Origin: Lolium rigidum
Lineage: Eukaryota; Streptophyta; Magnoliopsida; Poales; Poaceae
Assembly (NCBI RefSeq): GCF_022539505.1
Contig: NC_061508.1
Location: 91,429,276-91,493,275 of the forward strand
Reading direction: 5' to 3'
Length of the DNA stretch: 64,000 nucleotides
Below are positions 11,153-22,060 of this stretch, piece after piece. The number at the start of each line of letters is the position of its first letter. Within the stretch, counting starts at the first letter, position 1. The translations under genes were made by a program, and so were the position numbers. A model generated the notes under the pieces. It was not told the DNA's origin and searched no databases. It saw only the letters and a program-made list of their open reading frames with translations.

Positions 11153-12364
11153 TCAGTACTTTGTCTGATTGAGCCGTAAGACCAAATCGCCGACCTGGAA
11201 AGATCTTGGCCGCAACCGTCGACTGTGGTAGTTTTTCAGGTCCCGCTGGTACTTGGTGACTCGTGAGAGCACTTCATCCCGAGCTTCATCGAGTGCATCT
11301 ACGTCGTCCTCCAAAGCTCTTCTTGAAGTTTCTTCGTCATACTCTGTGACTCTTGGGGAGTCATGCTCTATTTCGATCGGTAATACTGCCTCGGCTCCAT
11401 GGACTAAAAGAACGGAGTTTCTTGCGTCGCCGTATTTGGTGTTGTTCGAATACTCCACAAAACACTTGGCAATTCTTCCGGCCGGGTATGCCGAGCTTTT
11501 TCAAGCGGTCCTAGCGTGCGCTTTTTAATGCCGTTGCAGATGATGCCATTGGCTTTCTCGACTTGGCCGTTGGTTTGCGGGTGCCCAACTGACGCGAAGT
11601 GCAGTTTGATGCCTACTTCTGCGCAGTATGCCTTGAACTCCTTGGACGTGAAGTTACTGCCGTTGTCTGTGACGATGCTCTTCATGAATTTTATGGCTGA
11701 CGTTGCGTCTGGCGAATTTATCGGCTTTGCTTCTATCCACTTGGTAAATTTATCGACAGCAACCAACATGTACTCGTATCCTCCTGGCGAAGCTTTGTGT
11801 AATTTGCCTACCATATCAAGTCCCCATTGGGCAAAGGGCCAAGACAATGGTATTGGCATCAGCTCTGCTGCTGGGGAGTGTGGTTTTGCGGCGAATCTTT
11901 GGCACGCATCGCAGGTTCATACTATCTGTTTTGCATCCTCGATTGCTGTCAACCAGTAAAATCCAGCCCGAAAAACCTTTGCTGCAATAGCTCGACTGCT
12001 CGCGTGGTGACCACATATTCCCTCGTGTACATCCTTTAAGATTATTCTTCCTTCTTCGGGTGTAACACACCTTTCCAAGCACTCCCGAAATACTGCGCTT
12101 GTATAACTCCCCTTTGACCACTCGTGAAGGCTTTGGATCGTCGAATAACTCGCCTTGCTTCAATTGGGTCATCGTGTATTTCTTTCCGTAGGATATACGA
12201 TATGTACGCTTGCATCCATGGGATTTCTACCATCATCACCAGCTCCTGATCCTCTTCTTCATCTCGAACTTCTTTGTGAGGCGCCGAAGTTTTCTCCTCC
12301 TTCGTCTTCTTCTGCACCTTTGTCTTTGTGGATCTTTCAGCTATTTCTTTCCAAAACACCCCCG
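11153..12364 (-). pseudogene. Integrase of the Tat-type element
   Basis: The piece starts straight after the solo LTR (PPGVFWKE, about 12359) with a charged linker, then a zinc-binding region near 11900. The catalytic core is open from 11859 to 11404. All three acidic residues of the DDE triad are visible: GLDMVGK, VTDNGSNF and NGQVEKANG. The C-terminal part (11458-11153) contains the HGAEAVLP block and ends LVLRLNQTKY in another frame. Integrase would insert the element cDNA into chromosomal DNA. The core is intact but the whole reading frame is not. Confidence 0.85.
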
Positions 12365-12369
12365 GCGGG

Positions 12370-13964
12370 TGATGGCGTGTATTTCACACGTTCGTTGGGC
12401 AACCCCAAGAGGAAGGTATGATGCGCACAGCAGCAAGTTTTCCCTCAGAAAGAAACCAAGGTTTATCGAACCAGGAGGAGCCAAGAAGCACGTTGAAGGT
12501 TGATGGCGGCGGGATGTAGTGCGGCGCAACACCGCAGATTCCGGCGCCAACGTGGAACCCGCACAACACAACCAAAGTACTTTGCCCCAACGAAACGAGT
12601 GAGGTTGTCAATCTCACCGGCTTGCTGTAACAAAGGATTAACCGTATTGTGTGGAAGATGATTGTTTGCAGAGAAAACAAGTAAAAACAAGTATTGCAAA
12701 GCAGATTTGTATTTCAGTATTAAAGAATGGACCGGGGTCCACAGTTCACTAGAGGTGTCTCTCCCATAAGATAAAAGCATGTTGGGTGAACAAATTACGA
12801 TCGGGCAATTGACAAATAGAGAGGGCATAACAATGCACATACATGTCATGATAAGTACGAGTGAGATTTAATTGGGCATTACGACAAAGTACATAGACCG
12901 CCATCCAACCGCATCTATGCCTAAAAAGTCCACCTTCAGTGTTATCGTCCGAACCCCTCCAGTATTAAGTTGCAAAGCAACTGTACAATTGCATTAAGTA
13001 TGGTGCGTAATGTAATCAACAACTACATCCTCGGACATAGCGCCAATGTTTTATCCCTAGTGGCAACAAGACAAAGACAACCTTAGAACTTTCTCGTCAC
13101 TCGTCCCATGTGTCAATGCGGGCATGAACCCACTATCGAGCATAAATACTCCCTCTTGGAGTTAAGAGAAAAAACTTGGCCGCAGCCTCTACTAATAACG
13201 GAGAGCATGCAAGATCATAAACAACACATATGTAATAACTTGATAATTAACATAACATGGTATTCTCTATCCATCGGATCCCGACAAACACAACATAGAG
13301 TATTACGGATAGATGATCTTGATCATGTTAGGCAGCTCACAAGATCCAACAATGAAGCACAATGAGGAGAAGACAACCATCTAGCTACTGCTATGGACCC
13401 ATAGTCCAGGGGTGAACTACTCACTCATCACTCCGGAGGCGACCATGGCGGTGTAGAGTCCTCCGGAGATGAATCCCCTCTCCGGCAGGGTGCCGGAGGA
13501 GATCTCCAGAATCCCCCGAGATGGGATTGGCGGCGGCGGCGTCTCTGGAAGGTTTTCCGTATCGTGGTTTTTCTCCTCAGGGGTTTCGCGACGGAGGCTT
13601 TAAGTAGGCGGAAGGGCAGAGTCGGGGGGATGACGAGGGGCCCACACCACAGGGCGGCGCGGGCCCCCCCCTTGGCCGCGCCGCCATGTGGTTTGGCCAC
13701 CTCGTGGCCCCACTTCGTATGCTCTTCGGTCTTCTGGAAGGTTCGTGGCGAAATAGGCCCCGGGTCTTTGTTTCGTCCAATTCCGAGAATATTTCGTTAC
13801 CAGGATTTCTGAAACCAAAAACAGAATCGGCACTTCGGCATCTTGTTAATAGGTTAGTTCCGTGAAAATGCACGAATATGACATAAAGTGTGCATAAAAC
13901 ATGTAGGTATCATCAATAATATGGCATAGAACATAAGAAATTATCGATACGTCGGAGACGTATC
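12370..13964 (-). mobile_element. Athila-like Gypsy solo LTR, 1595 bp, inside the Tat-type element
   Basis: On the minus strand it begins GATACGTCTCCGACG (terminal T missing) and ends CACGCCATCA. It is flanked by perfect duplications GCGGG at 12365-12369 and 13965-13969. The start region (cttatgttccatg..., ggaactaacctatt, ggtttcagaaatcctg in reverse complement) matches the LTRs of the element at 40663-47482, so it belongs to a related family, possibly Sabrina/WHAM-like (tentative). It splits the RNase H-integrase linker precisely. A TATA-like CCTACTTAAAGCC lies near 13592-13604. Confidence 0.88.
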
Positions 13965-13969
13965 GCGGG

Positions 13970-15960
13970 ATTGGGAGGCACCGTGACTCGATGTTTGCGA
14001 GAACGTCGGCTTCATCATTGCTCAGCCTTACCGATGTGATTTACTTCGCATCCATCGAACAGCCTTCTCAAGCTCGTTGTACACCTCCTTGTATGCCACC
14101 ATGTCGTCATTGATCGCATCACATTGGTTCATAACTTGATGTGCTACCAATTGTGAGTCGCCAAAGATTTTTAATCGGGTCGCACCACTGTGCTTTTGCC
14201 ATCTTCATCCCGTGTATAAGGGCTTCATATTCTCGCTTCATTATTAGATGCGTTTGGGAACGTCATCCGTAGGACGTATTTCAATTTGTCGCCTTCGGGT
14301 GATATGAGTATCACCCTCGCGCCAGCCTCCTTCTACTCTCTTGGATCCGTCGGGTCCAGGTTCTCGACAAATCTGGGGGTCCCGTATTTTGTAACTCCAT
14401 CCACTCTGCAATGAAGTCTGGCAAAATTTGCGACTTGATTGCCTTTCTTTTTTCATATGTGATGTCCCGAGGGGAAAGTTCTATTCCCCAAAGGGAGACA
14501 CGCCCTGTAGCTTCTGGATTGTTCAATATATTTGATAGAGGTGCTTCATTGACTACTATTATCGGGTGTGCCGAAAAATAGTGGCGCAACTTTCTTGCCG
14601 TTGTTATTACTCCATATGCTAGCTTCGGTACCGAGGGTACCGCTGTTTTGAGGGCGATAAAACTTCGCTGATGAAGTATACCGGCCTTTGTACTCCATGG
14701 AGTTTTCCTTCTTCCTCTCTTTCAACGACTAGCGCCGTGCTAACCACCTGAGGTGTGGCTGCAATGTATAGCAGAAGGAGTTCCTTCTCTTTTGGTGCCA
14801 CTAAGATTGGTGGTGTCGAAATTGTGCGCTTTAAATCCTCGAAAGCTCGCTTTCCGCCTCCTCATTCCATTGGAATTTCTCTCCTTGCTTGATTAGGGCG
14901 TAAAATGGTAGTGCTTTTTCTCCCAATCCGGCGACGAATCCGCTTAAAGATGCGACTCGCCCAGCTAGGCTGCTCGTACTTCCTTCAACTTTGTTGGCTT
15001 CCTCATTGTTACGATAGCTCTGTATTTTTTCGGGATTTGCTTCAATCCCTCTTGCTGAAACAAGAAAACCTAGAAGTTCTCCTGCAGGGACGCCAAAGGA
15101 ACACTTCGTTGGATTCAATTTGAGACAGAACTTGTCGAGGTTGTCGAAGGTTTCCTTCAGATCTTCAATTAGCGTTGTCCCCTTTTTTGATGTTATGACG
15201 ATATCGTCGATGTATACTTGTACGTTCTTCCCAATCTGTGTCGCCAAGAACTTCTGCATCATCCTCTGGTATGTTGCTCCCGCGTTTTTCAAGCCAAAGG
15301 GCATTATTTTATAACAAAATACTCCATAAGGTGTGATGAACGCTGTTTTGACCTCATCTTCTTCTTTTAATCTGATCTGGTTATAGCCAGAATATGCATC
15401 TAGGAAGGAAAGACGTTCGCAACCTGCCGTGGAGTCGATAATTTGATCGATCCGTGGGAGGGGAAGTGATCATTGGGGCAATGTTTATTGAGACACGTAA
15501 AATCGACGCACATGCGAAGGACTTTAGTGTTTTTTCTTCGGCACCAACACTGGATTTGCTACCTATGTGGCCTCTGTATGCAGCTCCTTGATAAAACCAG
15601 CTTCTCTTAGTCGATCTATCTCTGACAGCATAGCTTTGCGGTTTGGCTCCGAAAAACGCCGCAAAGGTTGTTTAATTGGTCTCGCTAATGGATCCAAGTT
15701 TAGGTGGTGCTCGGCAATTTCCCTGGGTACTCCTGGCATGTCAGCTGGACACCATGCGAAGATTTTCCAGTGCTCACGGAGGAACTCGACGAGCGCGCTT
15801 TCCTATGCGAGGTCCATGTTTGCCGCAATGGACGTCATCTTCTTTGGATCTGTCGGGTGAATCTGTACCTCCTTGGAATCCTTTGCAGTGTTAAAGGTTG
15901 CATCTTTATTAGGCCTCCCTACATCTGGTAGCACATCATAATCAGTCGTGAGCCTTGACT
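13970..15960 (-). pseudogene. pol: Reverse transcriptase and RNase H of the Tat-type element
   Basis: Reverse transcriptase motifs run right to left: a fragment near 15480-15560 (PVLVPKKNT type), an open part from MPFGLKNAGATYQRMMQKF (15304), the catalytic YIDDIV, then the thumb to 14831. RNase H follows (14801-14000), with a GWGIELSP-like linker region. Breaks are visible: a missing base in the C-rich stretch near 15465, a frame change near 14855 at a CGAG site, and a short deletion that removes the first RNase H catalytic aspartate region near 14360. It ends exactly at the solo LTR. It would be unable to make active enzyme as written. Confidence 0.85.
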
Positions 15961-15967
15961 CCATGTA

Positions 15968-16504
15968 TTATGCTTGCATCCCGAAAGTTTCTGACAGTCG
16001 ATGAAAATCCTTGTCGCATTTGTCGGCTAGTGCGAAACTTCCTTTGACTGTAATTGGTCCCTTAGGTCCAGGTAACCTCCATAATAAGTACGTGTAATGT
16101 GGTACTGCCATAAACCTGGCATATGCTGGCCGTCCCAACAAGGCGTGATACTGCGACGGGAAATCCACGACTTCAAATTCCAGCTTCTCGATCCCGAACT
16201 GAACGTCGAGATTGATCTTCCCCAGCGGATAACTTGGCTTTTCCGGTGTGATACCGTGGAATCGTGTGTCGGTTGGTTTCAGGTTTGCTAGGGATATATT
16301 CATCTTTCTCAGTGTATCTGCATACATAAGTTTTAAACTGCTGCCGCCATCTATGAACACTCGAGATACATCAAATCCCGCAATTACTGCTGGTAAGATC
16401 AATGCTGACTGCCCTGGTCGAGGAACTTGCTTTGGATGATCAGCTATTGTGAAACCAATATCTTGCCCCGACCGGCTAAGGTACTCGACCGTTGGTGGTG
16501 GCAT
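15968..16504 (-). pseudogene. Retroviral-type aspartic protease domain of the Tat-type element
   Basis: 178 residues from MPPPTVEYLSRSGQD. The active-site motif is VFIDGGSSLKLMY (Asp-Gly-Gly instead of the animal Asp-Thr-Gly, usual for this lineage), and the second conserved block is HALLGRPAYARF. The protease would cut the Gag-Pol polyprotein. The piece itself is open, but it is isolated from gag and reverse transcriptase by frame changes. Confidence 0.8.
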
Positions 16505-16547
16505 CTTCTCTCGCCATAAACACCGGCGCGAGATTACTTTCCGAGCT

Positions 16548-18592
16548 CTATTGGATGACCTCGCCTTTTCGGATCATCGAAACCGCTCCATTAGAGTTGG
16601 GATCAACATAAGGCGGTGGAGCAGGTGCTGCCGCTATTCTGAGCTGATGTCGATTTTCGTTCGTAATCGCGGGAGGAGGTGGCAAGTGAATCTCACTCCT
16701 GGGTCCTTGAGGGTTTCTGTGCGCTGCCTGAGCATTTGCATGCCCTGCCCACCTTAACATTGCCTGGAAATTTCGGCAATCCTTCTGCAAGTGTCCTGAC
16801 TGTCTTTTTCCATTGTTGTCGAGAAAAAAGTGCATCTGACATGGCCCGTTCATCATCTCTTCAGGGGACACAAAAGGTCTCTGGAACCTTGACCCGGTAT
16901 TTTGCCTATTGTTTCGAGAGTCATCTCTATTGTCGCCTCGCTGTTCGTTGCTCCTCTGGTAATCATCTCTGTTGTTTCCTCCAGCGCTTGCTCGGAAGCC
17001 AGCCGAAATTTTCCCAGGAGCATCATAACTCGAGTACTGCCGAGGAAATCGTCGCCTACTTTGATAATTTCGGCCGCGGTCCTCCTCTCGGTGACCTATG
17101 CCGTTTGTTGTGAACGGCATCTTCTCCATCTGCCCATCCGTTTGCTATCTCCATTAATGCGGATACTCGTCTTTGGATTGGTCCCGCCCAAATCCTCGAC
17201 AAAATCTCCTCGCCGGATTCCCGCGACAAACGCGTCTATTGCTCTCTCGTCGGATATATTCTCTCGCCGAGTTTTTAATGATGTTCCATCTTTGGATATA
17301 TTTTCTCATTGGTTGGTCTGGCTTTTGTCGACATGACCTCAATTCCTCTAGCGATGCAGGTTTTTTGCAGGTGGAACGGAAGTTCTTGACGAAAACGTCC
17401 TCAAAATTGTCCCAGTCTGTCGATAGATCCTGGAGGAAGTTTCTTTATCCAGGATCGCGCGGCTCCACTCAGGTGTATCCGAATACTTTGCATAGCCGTT
17501 GCTCTGGTCCCTCCTGTGAGTTTCACCGTTTCTAGGTAATCGACTAACCAATCCTCTGGATCTTGCAAGCCGTCGAATTTCTTGAAACTGTCGGGCAACT
17601 TGAATCCCGAAGGGACTCGAGTTTTTCGGACTCCCCTTGTAAAGCATGGTAAACCGCACATGTCCTCGTCGTTTATTTCTGGGGAATGCCGATGTTCCCT
17701 TCTACTTTGCCGTGCTCTGTCCACTCTTGCTTGTGCTGCTGTGTCTCTTGCTCCACTTGTCCCTTCCGGAGCTGCTGCTGCTGCCGCAGGTCGTGGACTA
17801 TTTTGCCTTGCTGTTCCTTCGGGAGGTGTTGGTGCAAACGCCGTCCCCATGGCTCCAACTCCTGTCATTGCCATGTTGTACAGTGCTTCCCTTGGATCTC
17901 CTGGAGGTGGCTTGGATGCGAGGATAAAGGCCTGTGTCGCCATATACCCAGCTTCTGGTGTCTTTGGGATGATGTTCCCTCTCGTGTCTATCGACATAAA
18001 AGACATGTCGAGGTTTTGAACCAAGTATTCTCTTTCTCCTTCAGTGTATGTTTTGCAGCTCTTGATCTTGCTCGTTCCGGGCTTCTCCGTGGCTATCTCC
18101 CGAAGTTCCGGATTGTCGACTTAACTCCGCTCTTCGCCCGCTTGATGCGGAGGCCGCCTCCTTTCTTCTATTTAAAGCAACTGTCCGTTTTTCCAACTCC
18201 CTTGCAGCTCGTGCGAGCCTATATTGATATGCTTGCAACTCTTCTGGCGTGGATGTTGTAGCCATTGGTTCTGAACCATCCATAGCTCTTGCGGCTCTAT
18301 CCCATGCTGCCTGCGGGAGTTGAACTCTATCGCGAGGCTCAGGTCCAATATATTTACTGCCTAGACCTTGTCGTAAATTAGAGGGATCGACGTATGGATT
18401 TCCCAGATCGTCGAAAGCCTCAGATGTTTCCTCCTGAACACAACTTGGCTCTCCGATGGCATAAATCTGATGGTATTTTGTATTCAGATCTGTGCTATGT
18501 TTGGTGACACCATCATAAAGATTGGCGAAGACCTTGCCCCACTGTAGTGGATTTGTCGATGAAATCGAAGCTGTCGACGCTGCTCGAGTCAT
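16548..18592 (-). pseudogene. gag: gag of the Tat-type Gypsy element, frame-broken
   Basis: Gag reads in at least four pieces on the minus strand. 18592-18041 is an N-terminal region starting MTRAASTASISS. 18024-17401 contains the capsid-like core with LPDSFKKFDGLQDPEDWL. 17342-17154 has a short capsid continuation (QKPDQPMRKYIQRWN). 17129-16548 is Arg/Gly/Asn-rich and ends with an unusual C/H cluster (CQMHFFLDNNGKRQ ... HLQKDC) in the zinc-knuckle position. Gag packages the element RNA into virus-like particles. The frame changes may be partly real and partly consensus errors. Confidence 0.8.
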
Positions 18593-19002
18593 CGCTTATA
18601 TAGGAGTCCGCGGATGACTCGAAGGACATGTCGCTGAAGATCTTGGCGAGCTTTTCGCTTGCCCTGGTGCTGATGAAGCGTGGCGATGAAGTCTCTTCTT
18701 CGCCTGACTCGATTGACGATGTTGAGTTCGAAAAATCGGAATCGACCGCCGACAATCCCGACGAAATCGGAATTTCGAGACGATACACTCCCTTTTTCCC
18801 GACGCGAAAGTGGAATCTTCCGAACGTCATCTCCATAGGCTCCTCCAGATACGCATATGCATCCAAACGGGAGGGCGGGTGAGGAACAAAATCGACAGGA
18901 CCCGCTATGCGATCTGTTTACCTCGATCCATTGCGTTGCTTGCGCTTGATGAAGTCGACGATCTTGAACGTGCCATCGAGATCAGATCCTTGACACCTCT
19001 AA

Positions 19003-19020
19003 TTCCCACGTACGGCGCCA
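19003..19020 (-). other. Primer-binding site of the Tat-type Gypsy element
   Basis: TGGCGCCGTACGTGGGAA on the minus strand, two bases after the 5' LTR. The TGGCGCCGT start and TGTGGGAA-like end match tRNA-Arg-type primer sites used by Tat/Ogre relatives. Assignment to that tRNA is from memory. Confidence 0.75.
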
Positions 19021-19022
19021 AT

Positions 19023-19408
19023 TGACAAGGGATTAACTTATCAATGCCTACAGGTTGTAGACTAGGGTTTAGTTGGAAGTAGAGGGCAAGTAGATCTCGA
19101 AGGTTTCAGCCGAAAAGTACTCGACGATTATGAAAACTAGGATTTGGGAGACAATGATTCGATCCTCTCTTTGTCCCTCGACCCCCCTTATATAGGAGGT
19201 GGAGCCGAGGGATTCGTATTGTACAAGTTACAAAGTCCGGGAAGGTTTCCAACTCATCCCGTAAGATTACAAACATCATCTTCTAATACAACTTCTAACT
19301 TTCCTTAATATCAACTTGGGCTTCCGATTCTTCTTATTCTTCGAGTCGTGGGCCTTCAATAAACCCCGGGTACCATCTTCGGCAGGCCCATTGGGGATGC
19401 CTATGTCA
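19023..19408 (-). repeat. 5' LTR of the Tat-type Gypsy element
   Basis: 386 bp. It drives the element on the minus strand. CTATATAAGGGG near 19187-19197 is the likely TATA box, which places the transcription start about 30 nt further on. Confidence 0.93.
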
Positions 19409-19827
19409 GAAAAGGCCTTTGTACTTCGTGGCATTGGCTTGGAGAAGAAGGCGAGCCTTCGTGACGTTCTGGAGACCTTCGTGGTAGCCCGCCTATCTTT
19501 AATGTAACGTATCTCACTTCGTGTGAGGGAACACAGGAATACATCTTCGTCTTCGTGTGCCTCGGTTATTTCTATACTCGAGTTTACTTTCCTTCTGATA
19601 GCCATCGAGCTTGAAGTACGTATATCTTGCTATCACTTGTGTTACATATATCTTGTGTCTATCTTGCTTAGCTTGAGTTATTGTTGTTGCACTTAGTTGA
19701 GCCTAGCATATTTATGTTTAGTGCTTGTAAAATAAACATTAGTTTAATTCCACATTCTTTCAAAACAAAACCGTAATAGTTTTTAAAAAGTGTACTCACC
19801 CCTTCTAGGCGACATCTCGTCATTTCA

Positions 19828-20870
19828 CCAACATAATATCATTTTCTAGACACCAAGGATTTATATAGACAAAAAAGACAAAAGAAAGAAAAAAGACCCT
19901 GGCATAATATCCAATGACTCGTAGCAGCATCCAAACAACCACCAACGATAATGCTCGTACTACAAAAGAAGTTCTCCAATAACCAAACCTCTAGGAAGAG
20001 AACAATGCACAAATGATATCATCACCCAATCCTATCAGATCATAGGTTTCACCATAGAGAAAGTTGAAGATTTACAAACAATGCCTTCAACAAGAAAGTG
20101 GCAAAAATCCCTTGTTATTGCTCAACCAATGAAGATCATACGCATGGTTCATGTACCTCGAGACTTGGTACCCGAAGAGCGTCACCAAAAGTACAGACAT
20201 GTGGTGATGCTGCCCCTACTCCTGCAAATCACCAAACCATAGGCTCACTGCCATCACACATAAGGTTTTGACGTGGAAAAAGTCCCGCAAAAGAAACCGT
20301 ACACGCAGAGCGCCCTATGAAGCATCATGTACAACTCATCCAAAACCCCAACTCTGACAATGCAAAGCAGTCTCAAACTCCACATAAGCCTTGACAATCC
20401 CTTCCTCTGCCGGTTTGGGCCGCACATGAGCCCCCATCGTCCTGACCTCCCGACCGGATTGGTTGTCTAGGGCCGTACGGTAGCTGGCGGTGGTTTGCAC
20501 TTGCAATCCATGGAGGATGCATCCAACAAGACTGGCCCGACCAGATTGATCGGTGAACGACAATCAACGATGGACAAACATGAGGAGGCCTAAGCTTGCA
20601 TCCAAAATGGGGCAAACAATATAGACCACGAAGATCAAAAGAAAAAACAGGAACAAATCCAGTGTGAGAAGGAGCCGCCCCGCCACCGCCATCTGTTGCC
20701 AGATGGCATCCTCTGGTGGCGCCGTGGCGGTGGGGAGGAGAGCGAGGAGATGGCCAACGGTGCGGTGTCACATATACGATCGCCTCATGAGTCCCCCTCC
20801 TCCCCTCTGCCTTGTGGCTCATGAGGTACCATTTCGTTCCATTCTACAAAACCTAAGCGGTTAATTAGCA
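19828..20870. other. Unassigned sequence, possibly old transposon debris
   Basis: Purine-rich stretch near 19870-19900, then moderately GC-rich DNA. Several short frames exist (for example 20563-20336 on the minus strand), but none has a recognisable motif. No terminal repeats or target duplications were found. Confidence 0.3.
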
Positions 20871-22060
20871 GTCAATTGACAGAAAGTGGCATTTCCGGAC
20901 AATGATCCTTTAATAGCATTTCCCGAACCATGGCTATTGATAGCATTTTCAAAATACGGTAATTGTTTGATATATTTTAAGAATTTTCTCACCATAGAAG
21001 TAGGGTGTGTGCTTTTCAATTTATAAATACAGTGTAATTCGAACTAATTGTCAAAGCTGCAGTAGGGAGGAATGGCCATAAAACGAAGAAGATGCTGACT
21101 TGAGGTGGGGCCTGAACCAGTTTACAACTTCTCTTTGCCTTTAATGATCACCGCTCTCTTTTATATGTTCCCATGGCCCTTTATTCTGCACCAAAATATG
21201 TATACTTGTACGCGAGTCTAGGTAGCTAGTACTGGTTGTATTATACTCTACCGCGGAAAGACATTCCTCTTCCGAAACGTGCTCACCATATTCATCTCCG
21301 ACCATCTCCGTACGTACCATCGAAAAGAAGACATACATCCGTGTTTAGTCATCGCCTGACGGAACACGACACATTTGTACATCGTCGGCGCCAGCTACGG
21401 CGTTGACAAAATTATCCCATATGATTTGGCCGCCAAGTACATTTTCTGTGTGACTACCTACGGTCCTGCCGGGTTGTTTCGTCACTCGGCAACGCTGCGC
21501 CGTTGGCTCCATGTTCCATGTTAGTATGTTACCCTTGTCCGTGCTCCAGCACAGTATATACATGCTCCATTGGCACCCAAATAAAGAGCATATCTGGTGT
21601 TCCGATAAATCATTCCACCAGAAGGAAAAAGAGGGAGAACATATTCTTCACGCACACCGGCCGGCGCTTTGCAACTATACAAAAAGGAAAAGAAAAAACA
21701 AGCAGACGCGAAAAAGGAAAGCCTTTTCCGGTTTTCGATTTTATACAAGTGATGAAAGGAGAGGTGACCGGGTTTCGACGGGGAGAAGCTGTCGGTGGTC
21801 ACCGGCCGGCTCCGGTCACCGCCGCGCACCGGAGAATTTTGGATTATGCCACAAACGGGCGGCGAGGCGATCTCGCTTTTGCCCACACCACGGCATGGTG
21901 AGCTAGCAGAGTAGCAGAGGCTGCACCGTCGACTGGTACCACTCGGCGCACGGCCGCGTTGGGCGACACCTGCCGTTGCCCGTATGTGCCACCGCCCGAC
22001 AGACGGTATAAATACGCTACGTACGGCACAAGTTAGAAGTTACACCATGGCACGTAGTAG
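20871..22060. other. Unassigned sequence ending in a promoter-like segment
   Basis: Low-coding sequence, AT-rich at first and GC-rich from about 21750. It ends with a TATA box and an ATG in good context just before the CACTA-like insertion at 22061. Overlapping short frames on both strands at 21500-21906 show no known domain. Confidence 0.3.
22007..22014 (+). promoter_or_regulatory. TATA box upstream of an interrupted ATG
   Basis: ggtataaatacgc, followed 33 nt later by acaccATGGC (ATG at 22047). Only four codons follow before the CACTA-like element starts. Skipping the element, the frame continues for a further ~19 codons and stops. A real gene here is possible but unproven. Confidence 0.35.

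Larger units (their letters stand above)
8417..19408 (-). mobile_element. Tat-lineage Ty3/Gypsy retrotransposon, 11 kb, interrupted by a solo LTR
   Basis: The LTRs at 19023-19408 (5') and 8417-8803 (3') begin TGACAAGG and end TATGTCA on the plus strand. Target duplication GAAAA is perfect (8412-8416 and 19409-19413). The order on the minus strand is PBS, gag, aspartic protease, reverse transcriptase, RNase H, integrase, then an antisense extra ORF, then PPT. RNase H before integrase with integrase before the 3' LTR is Gypsy order. The tRNA-Arg-like PBS, the DGGSS protease and the antisense extra ORF fit the Tat (Retand/Ogre) lineage. Coding frames are broken in several places. The Athila-like solo LTR at 12370-13964 lies between RNase H and integrase and accounts for 1.6 kb of the length. 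Confidence 0.92.
6569..19827 (+). mobile_element. Copia-type LTR remnant split into three pieces by later insertions
   Basis: Three pieces read as one plus-strand LTR: about 6569-7353, 8273-8416 and 19414-19827. The first has a GC-rich portion and a TATA box (tataaata, 6952-6959). The last ends in the pyrimidine-rich tail seen in grass Copia LTRs (ctcaccccttctagg ... catttca). Removing the solo LTR at 7354-8267 and the Gypsy element at 8417-19408, with one copy of each target duplication, makes the text run on smoothly. The left edge is uncertain. CCAAC at 6564-6568 and at 19828-19832 could be its target duplication, but the first bases after it are GA, not TG. No primer-binding site follows the right end, so it is a solo or truncated LTR. 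Confidence 0.6.

Noticed and set aside
16679..18261. Plus-strand open frames of 140-190 aa in the Gypsy gag region
   Set aside because: They are antisense to gag, with composition dictated by the repetitive Gln/Ala-rich gag coding sequence.
21503..21906. Overlapping 130-aa frames on both strands
   Set aside because: No recognisable domain, and three frames overlap the same DNA. They were left as unassigned sequence.
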